Assembly (NCBI GenBank): GCA_951799405.1
Contig: OX637339.1
Coordinates: forward strand, 2,046,001-2,110,000
DNA length: 64,000 bases
Source: Agapetus fuscipes
Taxonomy: Eukaryota; Arthropoda; Insecta; Trichoptera; Glossosomatidae
Direction of reading: 5' to 3'
Each line of letters begins with the position of its first letter. Within the stretch, counting starts at the first letter, position 1. The notes beneath the pieces are model-generated. The model ran no database searches. It saw only the letters and a program-made list of their open reading frames with translations, and was not told the DNA's origin. Of this stretch, positions 28,848 through 38,650 are shown piece after piece. The position numbers were made by a program, and so were the translations under genes.

Positions 28848-28985
28848 CCAAATGCATCCAACCTTCCCGCCCCCCCTAAATGCATCCTCCCCTCAAATGC
28901 ATCCCCCTCCCCCCAATTGCATCCCCCTCCCCCAAATGCATCCCCCTCCCCCCAAATGCATCCCCCCGCAGTGCATCCTCTCCCC
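28848..28985. repeat. C-rich ~20-bp minisatellite
   Basis: About seven units of the type CCCCAAATGCATCCCCCTCC, with variation in length (16-21 bp). Open frames on both strands arise from the repeat and are not genes. Confidence 0.8.
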
Positions 28986-29171
28986 CCGTGTGTTTGCGTG
29001 TTTGGGTTATTGCGCTGGGACTGGAGGGGGGGGAGTGCACCTCTATTGATCCTGCCGGGCAGCGCGGTCCAGCAGTCGGTCCGCTCTCGTCTCATCACAC
29101 ACACACTTGCAAAATCTAGTGTCACATAATAAAGAGTCCACACAAAGAAAATTGTGACATCATCCAGCCGG
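28986..29171. other. Spacer
   Basis: No gene recognised. A short (CA)n run lies at about 29096. Confidence 0.35.
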
Positions 29172-29455
29172 GTCTATAATCCATAAATTATAATATAAAT
29201 ACGATGCATGCCCACAAAGAGACAGCTAAGTTCACGCTCACAAATGCTGCATGTGTAGATACTTACAATTCAAAAACCAATCGTCAAATGAACATAAACC
29301 CTGCTACTTGCTACCCGCTACCGACCTTTCCTGAAACAGGGGGGGCACTGGCAAAGAAAACCATTTGAATTTACACTGTAGGTCCACATGCGGCTCGTGT
29401 AAGCGCGAACTTGGAAGTGTTTGCTTATGATAATGCATTTGATATTAATCTTACT
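29172..29455. mobile_element. Opposed RTE-A fragments
   Basis: A minus-strand 3' UTR piece (29172-29372) is followed by a plus-strand piece (29374-29455, CTGTAGGTCCACATGCGGCT onward). The latter's tail is replaced by a SINE-C. Confidence 0.6.
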
Positions 29456-29478
29456 TGTAATGTCGGTGTAAGTCAGTG

Positions 29479-29659
29479 TTATGTGTATTTGACACAGAAT
29501 AACGTTGGTTCGAATCACGCCTGGCCCTTTAACCATAACTTCTACCCTGGTTTAACAGATGCCAATGCACCGCAATCTTCTGCTTTCGCATGAAGACAAC
29601 TGGCCAGGCAAAATAGGTTGGTGAATTGCATTTCTCTTCACAAATCTATTTAAAAAAAT
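29479..29659 (+). mobile_element. SINE-C, 5'-truncated
   Basis: It begins within the head just before the B box (AATAACGTTGGTTCGAATCA). It continues through CTGCTTTCGCATGAAGACAA and ends TTCACAAATCTATTTAAAAA. Confidence 0.75.
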
Positions 29660-29811
29660 GCAGCTTAGATTATTATAGATAAGTTCGCCAACATGTGTGA
29701 TTCACACAGAAACAGCGCTCACTAAATAAATCATTGTAAAATTATTTATGTTTATGTGTGCGATGGGGCGGGGTTAAGATGTATCTCGGACGGGGACAGG
29801 TTAAAACGGCA

Positions 29812-30310
29812 GAGTGACAAAACGACACATGCCAGAATGACACAGTGACAAAAATTTGTCGGTGTTATGGCCGAGGGGGCCAAGTGGGCTGATCTTTCTA
29901 GCGTGTTTGGAATAGAACAACGTTGGTTCGATCCCCGCCTGGGTCATTTAAACATAACTTTGACCCTGGTTCAACAGATGTTATTGGGTAATTATTAATT
30001 AATAATGCATTAAAATAAACAATAATGAATTATTAATTGATGATATTGATACCTGTTGCTGGCCAGGCAGAATAGGTTGGTGAATTGCATTCCTCTTCAC
30101 AAATCTATTTAAAAAAAAATGACACATGATAGAACATCACATGATAAAACATGACTGACAAAACAACACGGAAAATAAATCATTGTGACAAAACAACACA
30201 AGGACAAAACATAGCATACCGAAAATAGAACATACCAGAAATAGCACATGAAAAAACATCACATGACTAAACGACTTTCTCGTGATGTTTTGGCATAGTG
30301 ATATTTTGTC
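29812..30310 (+). repeat. 15-bp minisatellite element split by SINE-C
   Basis: GTGACAAAACGACACATGCC starts at about 29812, and the array resumes at 30117 (ATGACACATGATAGAACATC...) after a SINE-C. At about 30255-30310 the repeat switches strand (ACATCACATGACTAAACGAC then TCGTGATGTTTTGGCATAGT), giving a hairpin-like inverted end. Confidence 0.65.
29858..30115 (+). mobile_element. SINE-C, full length
   Basis: Head GTCGGTGTTATGGCCGAGGG, B box GGTTCGATCCCC, the GTTATTGGGTAATTATTAAT variant segment, and 3' end TTCACAAATCTATTTAAAAA. It interrupts the 15-bp minisatellite. Confidence 0.82.
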
Positions 30311-30333
30311 TTGTGATGTAGATACTGGTCTTG

Positions 30334-30626
30334 GACCGGTCCGTAGTCCAGTGGCTACACTTTTGACTCGTAAATGGAAGGCTAGGGATTCGAATCCCGG
30401 TGGAGCTCAAAAATATACCATTTACATTTCCAAATGTGCTCTTCGCTGGGTTGAAACATTCATAAACCTTTACCAAAGACCGGTCACTGAACGGTCCATC
30501 CAACCTTACAACAACTGGGTCTTGCTTGAGAATTGGCGCTTTCTACAGCGACGACCAAGCCCGCAGAGGGCTCTTGAGGTGTGATACACACAAAAACAGC
30601 GCTCACCGAATAAATCATTCTAATAT
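30334..30626 (+). mobile_element. SINE-A with L2-type tail
   Basis: Head GGACCGGTCCGTAGTCCAGT with B box GGATTCGAATCCC, body A, then CAGAGGGCTCTTGAGGTGTG, ATACACACAAAAACAGCGCT and CACCGAATAAATCATTCTAA. This is the clearest complete copy of the L2-tailed subfamily. Confidence 0.82.
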
Positions 30627-30627
30627 T

Positions 30628-31105
30628 AAAGATCTTAAATTATGATTACGGTCGTTAGACATTTTATAGATTGAAAAAAAAACGTATTCACTGACCGTGC
30701 AAAAGAAAAGAACGATTTTCTCTACGTTTGTATATATTTTTATTTTTATTCTTTGATTTAAAAAATGTAATTTGTCATGTATTTTCCTTGACTTATAGGT
30801 TGTTATGCGGCTGACCACCCATAATATAAAAATTGGTTCACTTTGCCAATGTCACCCCTGTTTCAGGGAAGGACGGCAAGAGTTGCAAGGCTTATGTTCA
30901 TTTGAGATTGGGTTTTTTATATTGTAGGTCCACATGCGGCATGTGTTAGCGCGAAATTATACATATCTGCTTGTGGGAATGCATTTAGTATAAATCTTAA
31001 ATGATATATATCTTTGCAGCTTAGATTAGATTAGATTAGATTTCGTCGGAATCATATCCGACGTCCTCAGGAGACGTGTGTCCTCTACAAAGAAGAACCA
31101 CGAAC
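30628..31105 (+). repeat. Repeat P, copy 2, split by RTE-A
   Basis: The first part is 30628-30737 (ATTATGATTACGGTCGTTAG ... TTTCTCTACGTTT) and the second is 31031-31105 (TTTCGTCGGAATCATATCCG ... AACCACGAACTG). An RTE-A 3' end lies between. Comparison with the 53-kb copy (CTCTACGTTTCGTCGGAGTC) shows the exact break point. Confidence 0.75.
30738..31030 (+). mobile_element. RTE-A 3' UTR inserted in repeat P
   Basis: It runs from GTATATATTTTTATTTTTAT through CCTTGACTTATAGGTTGTTA to TTTGCAGCTTAGATTAGATT. A short TTT shared by both flanks is the likely target duplication. Confidence 0.75.
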
Positions 31106-31561
31106 TGTTGAATTATTGTTGTTTGATCGAGGCCGAAGGTTGTAGGTACTTTTATCAACCTTCGTCCTAATATTATTATTATCACTGCAATTGTGATGTT
31201 TTGCCATGTCACTGTGTCGTTTTGTCACTTTGTAGTTCTCTCATGGAACCACCTCGGAGGGGGTGCGAGACTGTGGGGAGTTGGGTGGTGCTAGTGGGCG
31301 GGGCAGGGCCTTGGGGGTGGGGCGTGCAATTGCACAGAGGTGACCTTTCCTGAAACACCGCCCCGTACAGCATAACAGACGACCAGCATTTGCATGCATA
31401 TGAAAGAATATCGCTGCAATCTCGAGTGATATGAGCATTCCATATTGCCCGTGTGCTTTGTGTCTACAAGCCTGTAACTTCATACATTATTCCTTCAAGA
31501 AACGACGATCGCTTCTGTATCAAAAATAAACTCCAGTCGTACTGTTCTACAGTATACATAT
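31106..31561. other. Spacer with minisatellite scrap
   Basis: A short relic of the 15-bp minisatellite in minus orientation lies at about 31195-31235 (CATGTCACTGTGTCGTTTTG). The G-rich stretch 31240-31330 (GGGTGGTGCTAGTGGGCGGG) is unassigned. No gene supported. Confidence 0.4.
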
Positions 31562-31805
31562 AACATATCTAATCTAATCTAATCTAAGTTGCAAAGATAT
31601 GTTACATTGGAGATTCACATTACATGCATTTTCACAGCAAGTACGCGCTTGCACATGCCGCACGTGAACCTACAACATAAAAACCAAATCTCAAATGGAC
31701 ATATACACCCTGCGACTCTTGCCGTCCTTCCCTGAAATAGGGGTGACATTGGCAAAAGTGAACCATTTTTACAGCATGGGTGGTCAGCCGCATACCAATC
31801 TATAA

Positions 31806-32224
31806 GGCCCGGTATATTGAACTGTAGTAATATTTTAGTTAACTATTACTTGAACTTTTATTCAAAATACTCAATCTCGAGTTAACTAAAACCGAACATT
31901 GCCGAAGTATGAAGCCCCGCCCCCAAAACTTGGAAATAATTAAAATGCCATTCAAAAGCTTTAAAACAAACAACTATTCATAAAAATCATATCCCTTACC
32001 TTCATTAAGCTAGAAAACGAGACATAAAATGTTCAGTTTGCAACAATTTGGATGTATCCTTACATTAAAAAAGAACAGCTGCTGTCAGTGAAGCGCCGCC
32101 ATCTTGAAAATCGAAAGTTAAAGTTACTAAATATTTACAGCCGAAATTCGGTGAGTGAAATATTATGATGATTTAACTAAAATTGCATTTTAGTTAACTT
32201 TACGATACTTCAAAATACCGGGCC
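31806..32224. mobile_element. PIF/Harbinger-type MITE (419 bp)
   Basis: Ends are GGCCCGGTATATTGAACTGT and ...CGATACTTCAAAATACCGGGCC, inverted over ~20 bp. Longer imperfect arms contain TTAGTTAACT. It is flanked by TAA on both sides (31803-31805 and 32225-32227), the TWA duplication typical of Harbinger. Other RTE-A copies provide the uninterrupted target CCTATAAGTCAAGG. No ORF of note inside. Confidence 0.85.
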
Positions 32225-32327
32225 TAAGTCAAGGAACATACCCGACAAATTACATTTGTAAATCAATAAATAAAAATATTTATGGACATCAAAACTAAAC
32301 AGAAAACAAATTCCAATTTAATCAACC

Positions 32328-32618
32328 CTAGCCGCCAACATTACAGATCAATCGCGATTTCTTTCTGTCCTTACATACTTCTTTCATTTCCTCCAGAGTC
32401 ATAACCTTTTTCATACAGGCTCTTCTTTTATTATGACTCTGGATATTCCATTCATCCGCAATTTCGGATATTTGGTCCCTCCACACCTTTCTCGGTCTTC
32501 CTCTACCACGACATCCATCTATTCTTGCAACGTATACTTTCTTCGTCAGTCTTTCCTCATTCATTCTCTTCATATGCCCAAACCATCTTAACAAACTTCT
32601 TTTAATATTCACTTTCAC
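32328..32618 (-). pseudogene. RTE-A reverse transcriptase C-terminal fragment (~96 aa)
   Basis: Encodes LLRWFGHMKRMNEERLTKKV, YVARIDGCRGRGRPRKVWRD, QISEIADEWNIQSHNKRRAC and MKKVMTLEEMKEVCKDRKKS followed by RLICNVGG and stop. These are C-terminal motifs typical of RTE-type reverse transcriptases. The RT palm and the endonuclease are absent because of 5' truncation, so the fragment has no enzymatic function. Confidence 0.85.
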
Positions 32619-32630
32619 TACATATGAAAT

Positions 32631-32888
32631 GATCTATAACCTATAATCTAATTTGCAAAGATATATTAATATTTAAAGGTCACACCAAATGCATGCCCAC
32701 AAACAAACACGTGTAGTTCGCGCTTACAAATGCTGAATGTGTACTTATGTACAAATAAAATCCAAACCTCAAATGAATTTAAGCCCTACAACTTTTGTCA
32801 ACCTTATCGGACACAGAGGTGACATTGGCAAAGTGAACCATTTTTTACAGTATGGGTGGTCAGCCTCATACCAACCTATAAGTCAATG
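32631..32888 (-). mobile_element. Short RTE-A 3' UTR copy
   Basis: Runs from the tail complement CTATAACCTATAATCTAATT to AACCTATAAGTCAATGAA and stops at the common CTTGACTTATAGG boundary. It lies within 10 bp of the truncated 5' end of the previous RTE-A copy. Confidence 0.75.
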
Positions 32889-32957
32889 AATACTTCGGTA
32901 TCAAAAATGACCTTCAGTCGTCTTGTATTGCCCGCTACCTTATATGATATGTTCAGC

Positions 32958-33366
32958 TTAAGGAGGAGCTGGTTCATTTCTTGTGAAGGCTGAGTACACC
33001 TTTGCGGTATTTATTTTGGGTTTGAAATAGACACTGAAACGGGAAATCATTTCTGACACCCTCGGTGGGGATCGAACCCTTGCTCTCAGCATGGAATGCA
33101 AGCATTCTACCAACTGGGCTATCAACCGGACTCTTTACGAGTTTGGTCGTCGCTACATAGCGCCAATTCTCAAGCAAGACCCAGTTGTTGTAAGGCTGGA
33201 TGGACCTTTGGTGATCGGTCTTTGGTAAAGGTATATGAATTTTTCAATCCAGCGAAGAGAATATTTCAAAATATAAATGGTATATATTTTTGTATTCCGC
33301 TGGGATTCGAGCCCACAACCCTTCATTTACGAGTCAGAAGTGACCATTAGACTGCGGATCGGTCAC
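32958..33366 (-). mobile_element. SINE A-B dimer, 3'-truncated
   Basis: Minus-strand SINE-A (head GTGACCGATCCGCAGTCTAA-like, diverged) joins SINE-B at GAGTCCGGTTGATAGCCCAG. SINE-B stops in the GAAATGAACCAGCTCC block. Confidence 0.75.
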
Positions 33367-33379
33367 CTATTCAGTGTAT

Positions 33380-33575
33380 CGACCGGACTGGAAGTGGTTG
33401 ACGTAAAGCCGGACCCCTTACTTGTAAATATAAATATGTTCACTCGCTACAAGCGACTCCTTCGGGGACAACGCAGAAGCCGGCCCTCTTAACCGTTAAA
33501 ATAAATAGGTTCTTTCCGCCAAATTTGAGCTAATCGAGGGCTACGCGGTAAGAAGTTTCCCTACATGTGCAGCTT
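33380..33575 (+). mobile_element. SINE-B 3' halves in tandem
   Basis: GAAGTGGTTGACGTAAAGCC to CTCCTTCGGGGACAACGCAG is followed by a second 3' half (GAAGCCGGCCCTCTTAACCG to TGTGCAGCTTAGTTG). Heads are missing. Confidence 0.65.
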
Positions 33576-33798
33576 AGTTGATAGATGCGAAGTTTTTAAC
33601 TTTCACTTTCACTCTGATGGTGGACATTAGATGACCAACTTGGTGTAAAAAAACATGTGAGCGGATGCAAAATCTTTGATAACCTGCCCTGAAAATGCTT
33701 TCCGCTCGTCATGGGGACACGTCGGCAGACGGAAAAACTGCAAATGGAACATGGCTTACTTCGAAAGAATTTGTCAGAAAAAAAATTCAAGCAACGTC
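33576..33798. other. Spacer
   Basis: No gene or repeat recognised. Confidence 0.35.
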
Positions 33799-34096
33799 AA
33801 GTCGATAGCTCAGCTGTTAGAACGCATGCGCTTCATGCCGAAAGCTAGGGTTCGATCCTCGCCGAAGGTGTCAAGTCTCCCATCTCGGTGTTTCAAACCC
33901 AAAATCGAAATTCCGGCAAGGTTTACTCAGCCGTCATAAGAAATGAGAACGAGTCGCCTCGGAAACTGAAAAACTCTCAGTTTGACTGAAGTGGTTGGCG
34001 TAAATCTAGCCCCCTGTGAAAATAAATAGGTTCCACACGCCACATGCGAGCTCATCGTGAACAACACGGTAAGAAGCTGCAATATATGTGCAGTTG
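33799..34096 (+). mobile_element. SINE-B, full length, diverged
   Basis: Head GTCGATAGCTCAGCTGTTAG with B box GGGTTCGATCCTCGCC, then GGCAAGGTTTACTCAGCCGT and the 3' end GAAGCTGCAATATATGTGCA. Confidence 0.78.
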
Positions 34097-34346
34097 TAAT
34101 TGCAATAGGGGCACTGCTGCCTGTTGCAAGCAAGGGAACTGATATCAGTTGGAAATGCAGTGGGCCGATGGGGTGGGGAAGGGAGGGGGAGGGGAGAGGG
34201 GGGAGGCAACGACCTTGAGGCACGCCCAAGGTCACACCGCACCCTAACTGCATAGCATTCAAATTAACATTCGGAGGTGTGAATTAACATATTAACTTGC
34301 GCGGGTGCGAAATGTTAACTGTATTCAAAAAAAAAAATTTGCTTCC
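34097..34346. other. Spacer with purine tract
   Basis: A purine-rich run at about 34172-34208 (GGGAAGGGAGGGGGAGGGGA) could form triplex or quadruplex DNA. Nothing coding is supported. Confidence 0.4.
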
Positions 34347-34542
34347 GGTCGATAGCTCAGTTGGTAGAGTGCTTGCATTCCATGCCGAGAGCTCGGTTCC
34401 CGGGGAGTCAGAAATGATTCGCCGTTTCGGCGTTTATTTCAAAAACCGTAATTAAATACCGGCAAGTTGTACTCAGCCTTCACAATAAATGAGTACCAGC
34501 ATGAGGGGTCAGCCTCGTACCAACCTATCAGTCAAGGAGCAA
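34347..34542. mobile_element. SINE-B fused to RTE-A scrap
   Basis: A plus-strand SINE-B (head CCGGTCGATAGCTCAGTTGG) is cut at GAATGAGTACCAGC-type sequence. It then continues as a minus-strand RTE-A end (GGGGTCAGCCTCGTACCAAC). Confidence 0.65.
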
Positions 34543-34675
34543 TCATTAATAAACATACACAGTAATAAAGTCATACATTCGTAACATTTTTTTAAACGAG
34601 GATTGAGGTGTGATTGAGGTGAATGAATGGGTTATCCAGAGCCATAACTTAAATATTTGTCAATATTTAACGTAA

Positions 34676-35337
34676 TTTTGGTGGATATTTTGTCGGTGGA
34701 CATTTTGCCGCGTGGACATTTTGTCGATGGCCATTTTGTCGGTGGACATTTGTCGGGTGGATATTTTGTCGGTGACCATTTTGTCGATGGACATTTTGTC
34801 GATGGACATTTGTCGCGTGGACATTTTGTCGGTGGACATTTATTCGTGTGGACATTTTGTCGATGGCCATAATATCGGTGGACATTTTGTCGGTGGACAT
34901 TTGTCGCGTGGATATTTTGTCGGTGGCCATTTTGTCGGTGGACATTTTGTCAATGGACATTTTGTCGATGGGCATTTGTCGCGTGGACATTTTGTCGGTG
35001 GACATTTATTCGCGTGGACATTTTGTCGATGGCCATAATGTCGGTGGACATTTTGTCAATGGACATTTTGTCGATGGGCATTTGTCGCGTGGACATTTTG
35101 TCGGTGGACATTTATTCGCGTGGACATTTTGTCGATGGCCATAATGTCGGTGGACATTTTGTCGGTGGACATTTGTCGCGTGGATATTTTGTCGGTGGCC
35201 ATTTTGTCGGTGGACATTTGTCGCGTGGACATTTTGTCGGTGGACATTTTGTCGATGGCCATTTTGTCGGTGGACATTTGTCGCGTGGATATTTTGTCGG
35301 TGGATATTTGTTGCGTGAATATTTTGTCTATGAACAA
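34676..35337. repeat. 15-bp minisatellite array, unit GTCGGTGGACATTTT
   Basis: About 44 units of 14-15 bp. Variants such as GTCGATGGCCATAAT and GTCGCGTGGACATTT are arranged in a higher-order pattern. For example, a ~106-bp block starting TGTCGCGTGG at 34977 recurs at 35083. Because the unit is a multiple of three and lacks stops, every frame stays open on long stretches and gives pentapeptide-repeat frames; I do not regard these as genes. The same unit in reverse complement forms the 54-55 kb array. Confidence 0.92.
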
Positions 35338-35743
35338 CTTGCCGTGAGCCCCTATTTTACGTTCACGTCTCACGTGACATAATTCCCCTCTAGACACTTT
35401 CAGCGCTTTTCACAAAACATTTGATCCGTGGTTGATCTACAGATCATCGATTTTTTGTACGGAAAATTTACTGTAGGATGCGGATGAGCCATGGCTTTGC
35501 TGTTTGAGAATAATGCCGTTGGTCGCGTAGGGTTATTACAAGCTATTGTCCGTTTCCCCCAGTAGGAAGCAGGCTTGGATATGGAGACCAGTTCGTCAAG
35601 AAGAAAACACATAAAAAAAGCATGGTAACTAATACAGCGAATCTAGTGAGCGTTTTAGATTTAATATATTTTTTTATGTATTGGAAGTCTTTGTATGCAT
35701 GTCTGGCACGTGTAGACCACTGTGGAACCATATAGAGTCAAAA
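35338..35743. other. Spacer
   Basis: No gene or repeat recognised over ~400 bp. Confidence 0.35.
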
Positions 35744-36232
35744 CCGGTCCGTATAGTTCAGTGGTAACACTTCGGACTCTGAATGGAAGGTTGTGGGTTC
35801 GAATCCCGGCGGAGCACAAAAAATATACCATTTATATTTTCAAATTTGCTCTTTGCTGGGTTGAAAAATTCATAAACCTTTAACAATGACCGGTCACCAA
35901 AGGTCCATTCAGCCTTACAGCAACTGGGTCTTGCTTGAGAATTGGCGCTTTGTAGCGACGGCGACCAAGCTCGTAAAAAGGTCGATAGCTCAATTGGTAG
36001 AATGCTTGCATTCCATGCCGAGAGCAAGGGTTCGATCTCAATGTTTACTCAGCCTTCACAAGAAATGAGAACCAGCCCCCCCGGGAGCAGGGAAACCCAA
36101 ACTTGAACTGAAAGTGGTTGGACTGAGGCCGGCCCCCCTACCCGTAAAAATAAATAGGTCCCGAATCGCCACATGCGACCCCTTCGGGGATAACGCAGGC
36201 AAGAAGTTACACTATATGTGTAGCTAAGTTGC
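35744..36232 (+). mobile_element. SINE A-B dimer, full length
   Basis: Head A ACCGGTCCGTATAGTTCAGT with B box GGGTTCGAATCCCGG; A-B junction CCAAGCTCGTAAAAAGGTCG; head B ATAGCTCAATTGGTAGAATG; 3' end CACTATATGTGTAGCTAAGT. It is nearly identical in layout to 12631-13127 and 57081-57569. Confidence 0.85.
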
Positions 36233-36334
36233 GTCTGCGGCTTTTCTTTCGTAATTTTATGTCATTAATATTTGAGTTTGTTTGCATGGATTTCTGTTTT
36301 TATACACTTTAATTAATTTTAATTTATTATTTGT

Positions 36335-36550
36335 ATTCCTTGACTTGGAGGTTGAGGCTGACCACCTATACTGGAAAAAATGTTTCACTTTGCCAATGTC
36401 ACCCCTGTTTCAGGGCAGGTTGTGCAAAAGTTGCAAGGTTTACGTTCATTTCTATAATCTATAATCTAAGCTGCAAAGATCTGTTAACATTTAAGGCTCA
36501 TATGAAGTTTGGATTTTAATTTGTGATGCAGCATTTGCAAGCGCGAACTT
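36335..36550 (+). mobile_element. RTE-A copy with opposite-strand RTE-A inserted
   Basis: The plus-strand copy (TATTCCTTGACTTGGAGGTT to GGTTTACGTTCATTT) is broken at about 36450 by a short minus-strand RTE-A tail piece (CTATAATCTATAATCTAAGC to AGGCTCAT). It then resumes (ATGAAGTTTGGATTTTAATT). Confidence 0.7.
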
Positions 36551-36794
36551 CCATTTTGTATATTCCATATTGGTTAATAATCAATTCATATTTCGAATTT
36601 TTTTAAATATTTTAAATCCCCTGATTACAAATTTGTACAATGTAGTAAGTTCACACAAAGATGAGCTGTATTTGTAAAACCAAAAGCGTGAACCTTAACA
36701 AAACATAAATGGATCCGAGACCGGTATTTCCATGGATATAGATCCACATTTCACTGACACTATTTTATGTTTTGGTAGCTAACACAATAGACCG
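36551..36794. other. Spacer
   Basis: No gene recognised. CGGGACAGTGACAAAACGAC at its end is the boundary motif of the minisatellite family. Confidence 0.4.
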
Positions 36795-37363
36795 GGACAG
36801 TGACAAAACGACACACGAAATAACGACACATGAAATAACGACACATGAAATAACGACACATGAAATAACGACACACGAAATAACGACACATGAAATAACG
36901 ACACATGACAGAACGACCCATGAAATAACGACACATGAAATAACGACACATGAAATAAAGACACATGAAATAACGACACATGAAATAATGACACATGAAA
37001 TAAAGACACATGAAATAACGACACATGAAAACACGACACATGAAATAACGACATATGAAATAACGACACATGAAATAACGACACATGAAATAAAGACACA
37101 TGCCAGAACGACACATGAAATAACGACACATGAAATAACGACACATAAAATAACGACACATGAAATAACAACACATAAAATAATGACACATAAAATAGCG
37201 ACACATAAAATAATGACACATGAAATAACGACACATGAAATAACAACACATGAAATAATGACACATGAAATAAAGACACATGAAATAACGACACATGAAA
37301 TAACGACACATGAAATAATGATACATGAAATAACGACACATGAAATAACGACACATGAATTTT
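36795..37363 (+). repeat. 15-bp minisatellite array, unit ACGACACATGAAATA
   Basis: About 38 nearly perfect 15-bp units, with variants at the ATAACG position (ATAAAG, ATAATG) and single GACAGA or CCAGA replacements. The unit is stop-free in several frames on both strands, producing frames of ~200 residues with five-residue repeats; these are artefacts. The array begins with the boundary motif CAGTGACAAAACGACACACG also seen at other loci. Confidence 0.92.
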
Positions 37364-37432
37364 CAGAGGGCTCTTGAGGTGTGATACACACAAAAACAGC
37401 GCTCACCAAATAAATCATCCTAATATTATTAT
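37364..37432 (+). mobile_element. 5'-truncated L2-tailed SINE fragment in the array
   Basis: CAGAGGGCTCTTGAGGTGTG, ATACACACAAAAACAGCGCT and CACCAAATAAATCATCCTAA are the L2-type SINE-A tail alone. Before it the array reads ACACATGAA; after its ATT-rich end the array resumes with ATGAAATAACG. ATGAA is therefore the probable target duplication. Confidence 0.75.
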
Positions 37433-37638
37433 TATGAAATAACGACACATGACAGAACGACACATGACAAAACATCAGTTTGACAAAACAACACAGAAAA
37501 TATATCTCACTGACAAAATGCGTGAGTTCCATTTTCTCATGTTTCTTTCACTTTTTTGTCATGGCGCTTATGGTATTTTGTTAAGTGATATGATGTTTTT
37601 CCATATGCGCCGTTTATGGTATGTTGTGTTTTAGATAT
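37433..37638 (+). repeat. Remainder of minisatellite element with inverted flank
   Basis: After a few more units the sequence CAGAAAATATATCTCACTGA is followed by GTTCCATTTTCTCATGTTTC and TTTTTGTCATGGCGCTTATG. This is the inverted counterpart of 10825-10880. The LTR element interrupts it at 37639. Confidence 0.6.
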
Positions 37639-38111
37639 TGTTACGAAATTAGGGTTCAATTGTCTTCAAATTAAAAATACACAGGTCTTCTTCAATAGTT
37701 ATTTATTTTACACAGTTACAAAATTTATTTTTACACTACTTTCTCGATTATTCCATTGGTTTCGGTTCACTGATCAGATGGCTTCGATGTGTTTGTTAGT
37801 CGCTATGATACTGGCCCGCTCTGCAGGCCATTCGCACCTTTATACTCTTCAGAGCAGTATGATCCAGAACTAAAGTCGCCAGACGGTTCCAGAGTAATTA
37901 TTACTTCTCGACGCTTCACGTACTACCTAGAGATACAACCAAAATCCTACCTACAAATGTAATACAGAATTCCTATAATTATAACAAGTACCTACTTAGC
38001 CTAGAGAATTCTACACTTATACACAATTATCGATCCTACCTACCTATACCTATGAGGACTCTTATAACTATAACTACCCATACTTATTTCAATATTTATA
38101 TTTACATAACA
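37639..38111 (-). repeat. 3' LTR
   Basis: 473 bp, matching the LTR at 41878-42350 base for base as far as I can read. AATAAA signals in minus orientation (TTTATT at 37702-37707 and 37724-37729) lie downstream of the TATA box, as expected for transcript end formation in the R region. Confidence 0.93.
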
Positions 38112-38124
38112 CTACCCCCCACCT
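38112..38124 (-). promoter_or_regulatory. Polypurine tract
   Basis: The minus strand reads AGGTGGGGGGTAG directly before the 3' LTR. This is the expected priming site for plus-strand DNA synthesis. Confidence 0.7.
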
Positions 38125-38650
38125 AGACTGTTTCGTCCCGGAACAGTCTTGACTCTGTGTAGGTAGGGGCATGCTGATCCACGTCGACACCCTGTGGTCA
38201 GGAAGAAGTGGCAGTCCACGGATTTCTCCCCACTGGCTCTCGGCTGCGCTTGCTCGCAACACCTTCTCTCAGGGGTCAGTCTCCCCTCCACTGACCCACG
38301 CCCTGTATATCCATCCCATCCGGGGATGTGTCACAGGACTCGCATGCAAAAGTTATGTGAGATGCGAGTGGCAGAAGGCCCTCCCGTGAAGCTACACTTT
38401 CCCAAGTGTTTACACAAAGCAAAGGAGGCTCAGAAATCACTAAAAGATTATGGCCGTGGGGTTTAGGGCTCGAGGATTTTAATTTTACAAACAAAAATGC
38501 AAAGTGATTCTGAGCGTCTTAACATATGACTTAAGGCCTAAATTCGAGATGTTACTACTGAGACTGTTCGGGAGGTGCTCTCCAGACTAAGTGGCCAACC
38601 ACCATAGAGGTGGGAAAGAATAAAGAAAAGAAGAAAGAAAATCGGTCTAA
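38125..38650 (-). other. 3' untranslated region of the LTR element
   Basis: About 525 bp without a convincing ORF. Bases 38300-38395 resemble the 129-bp insertion at 26058-26186 and a segment near 53.9 kb. Confidence 0.5.

Larger units (their letters stand above)
31562..32625 (-). mobile_element. RTE-A LINE copy with Harbinger MITE inside
   Basis: From the tail complement AATCTAATCTAATCTAAGTT the copy extends through the full 3' UTR to the coding C-terminus. It is interrupted at 31806-32224 by a MITE. This is the longest RTE-A copy in the window. Confidence 0.85.

Noticed and set aside
28759..29143. Proline-rich frames around 29 kb
   Set aside because: Produced by the C-rich ~20-bp minisatellite; both strands are open in parallel.
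34657..35397. Frames of ~100-120 residues and repeat spacing suggestive of a CRISPR array
   Set aside because: Units are contiguous 14-15-bp tandem repeats with no unique spacers, in a eukaryotic repeat context.
36760..37532. Frames of 200-255 residues on both strands with pentapeptide repeats
   Set aside because: They are by-products of a 15-bp stop-free minisatellite; several frames are open on both strands at once and encode only the repeat.
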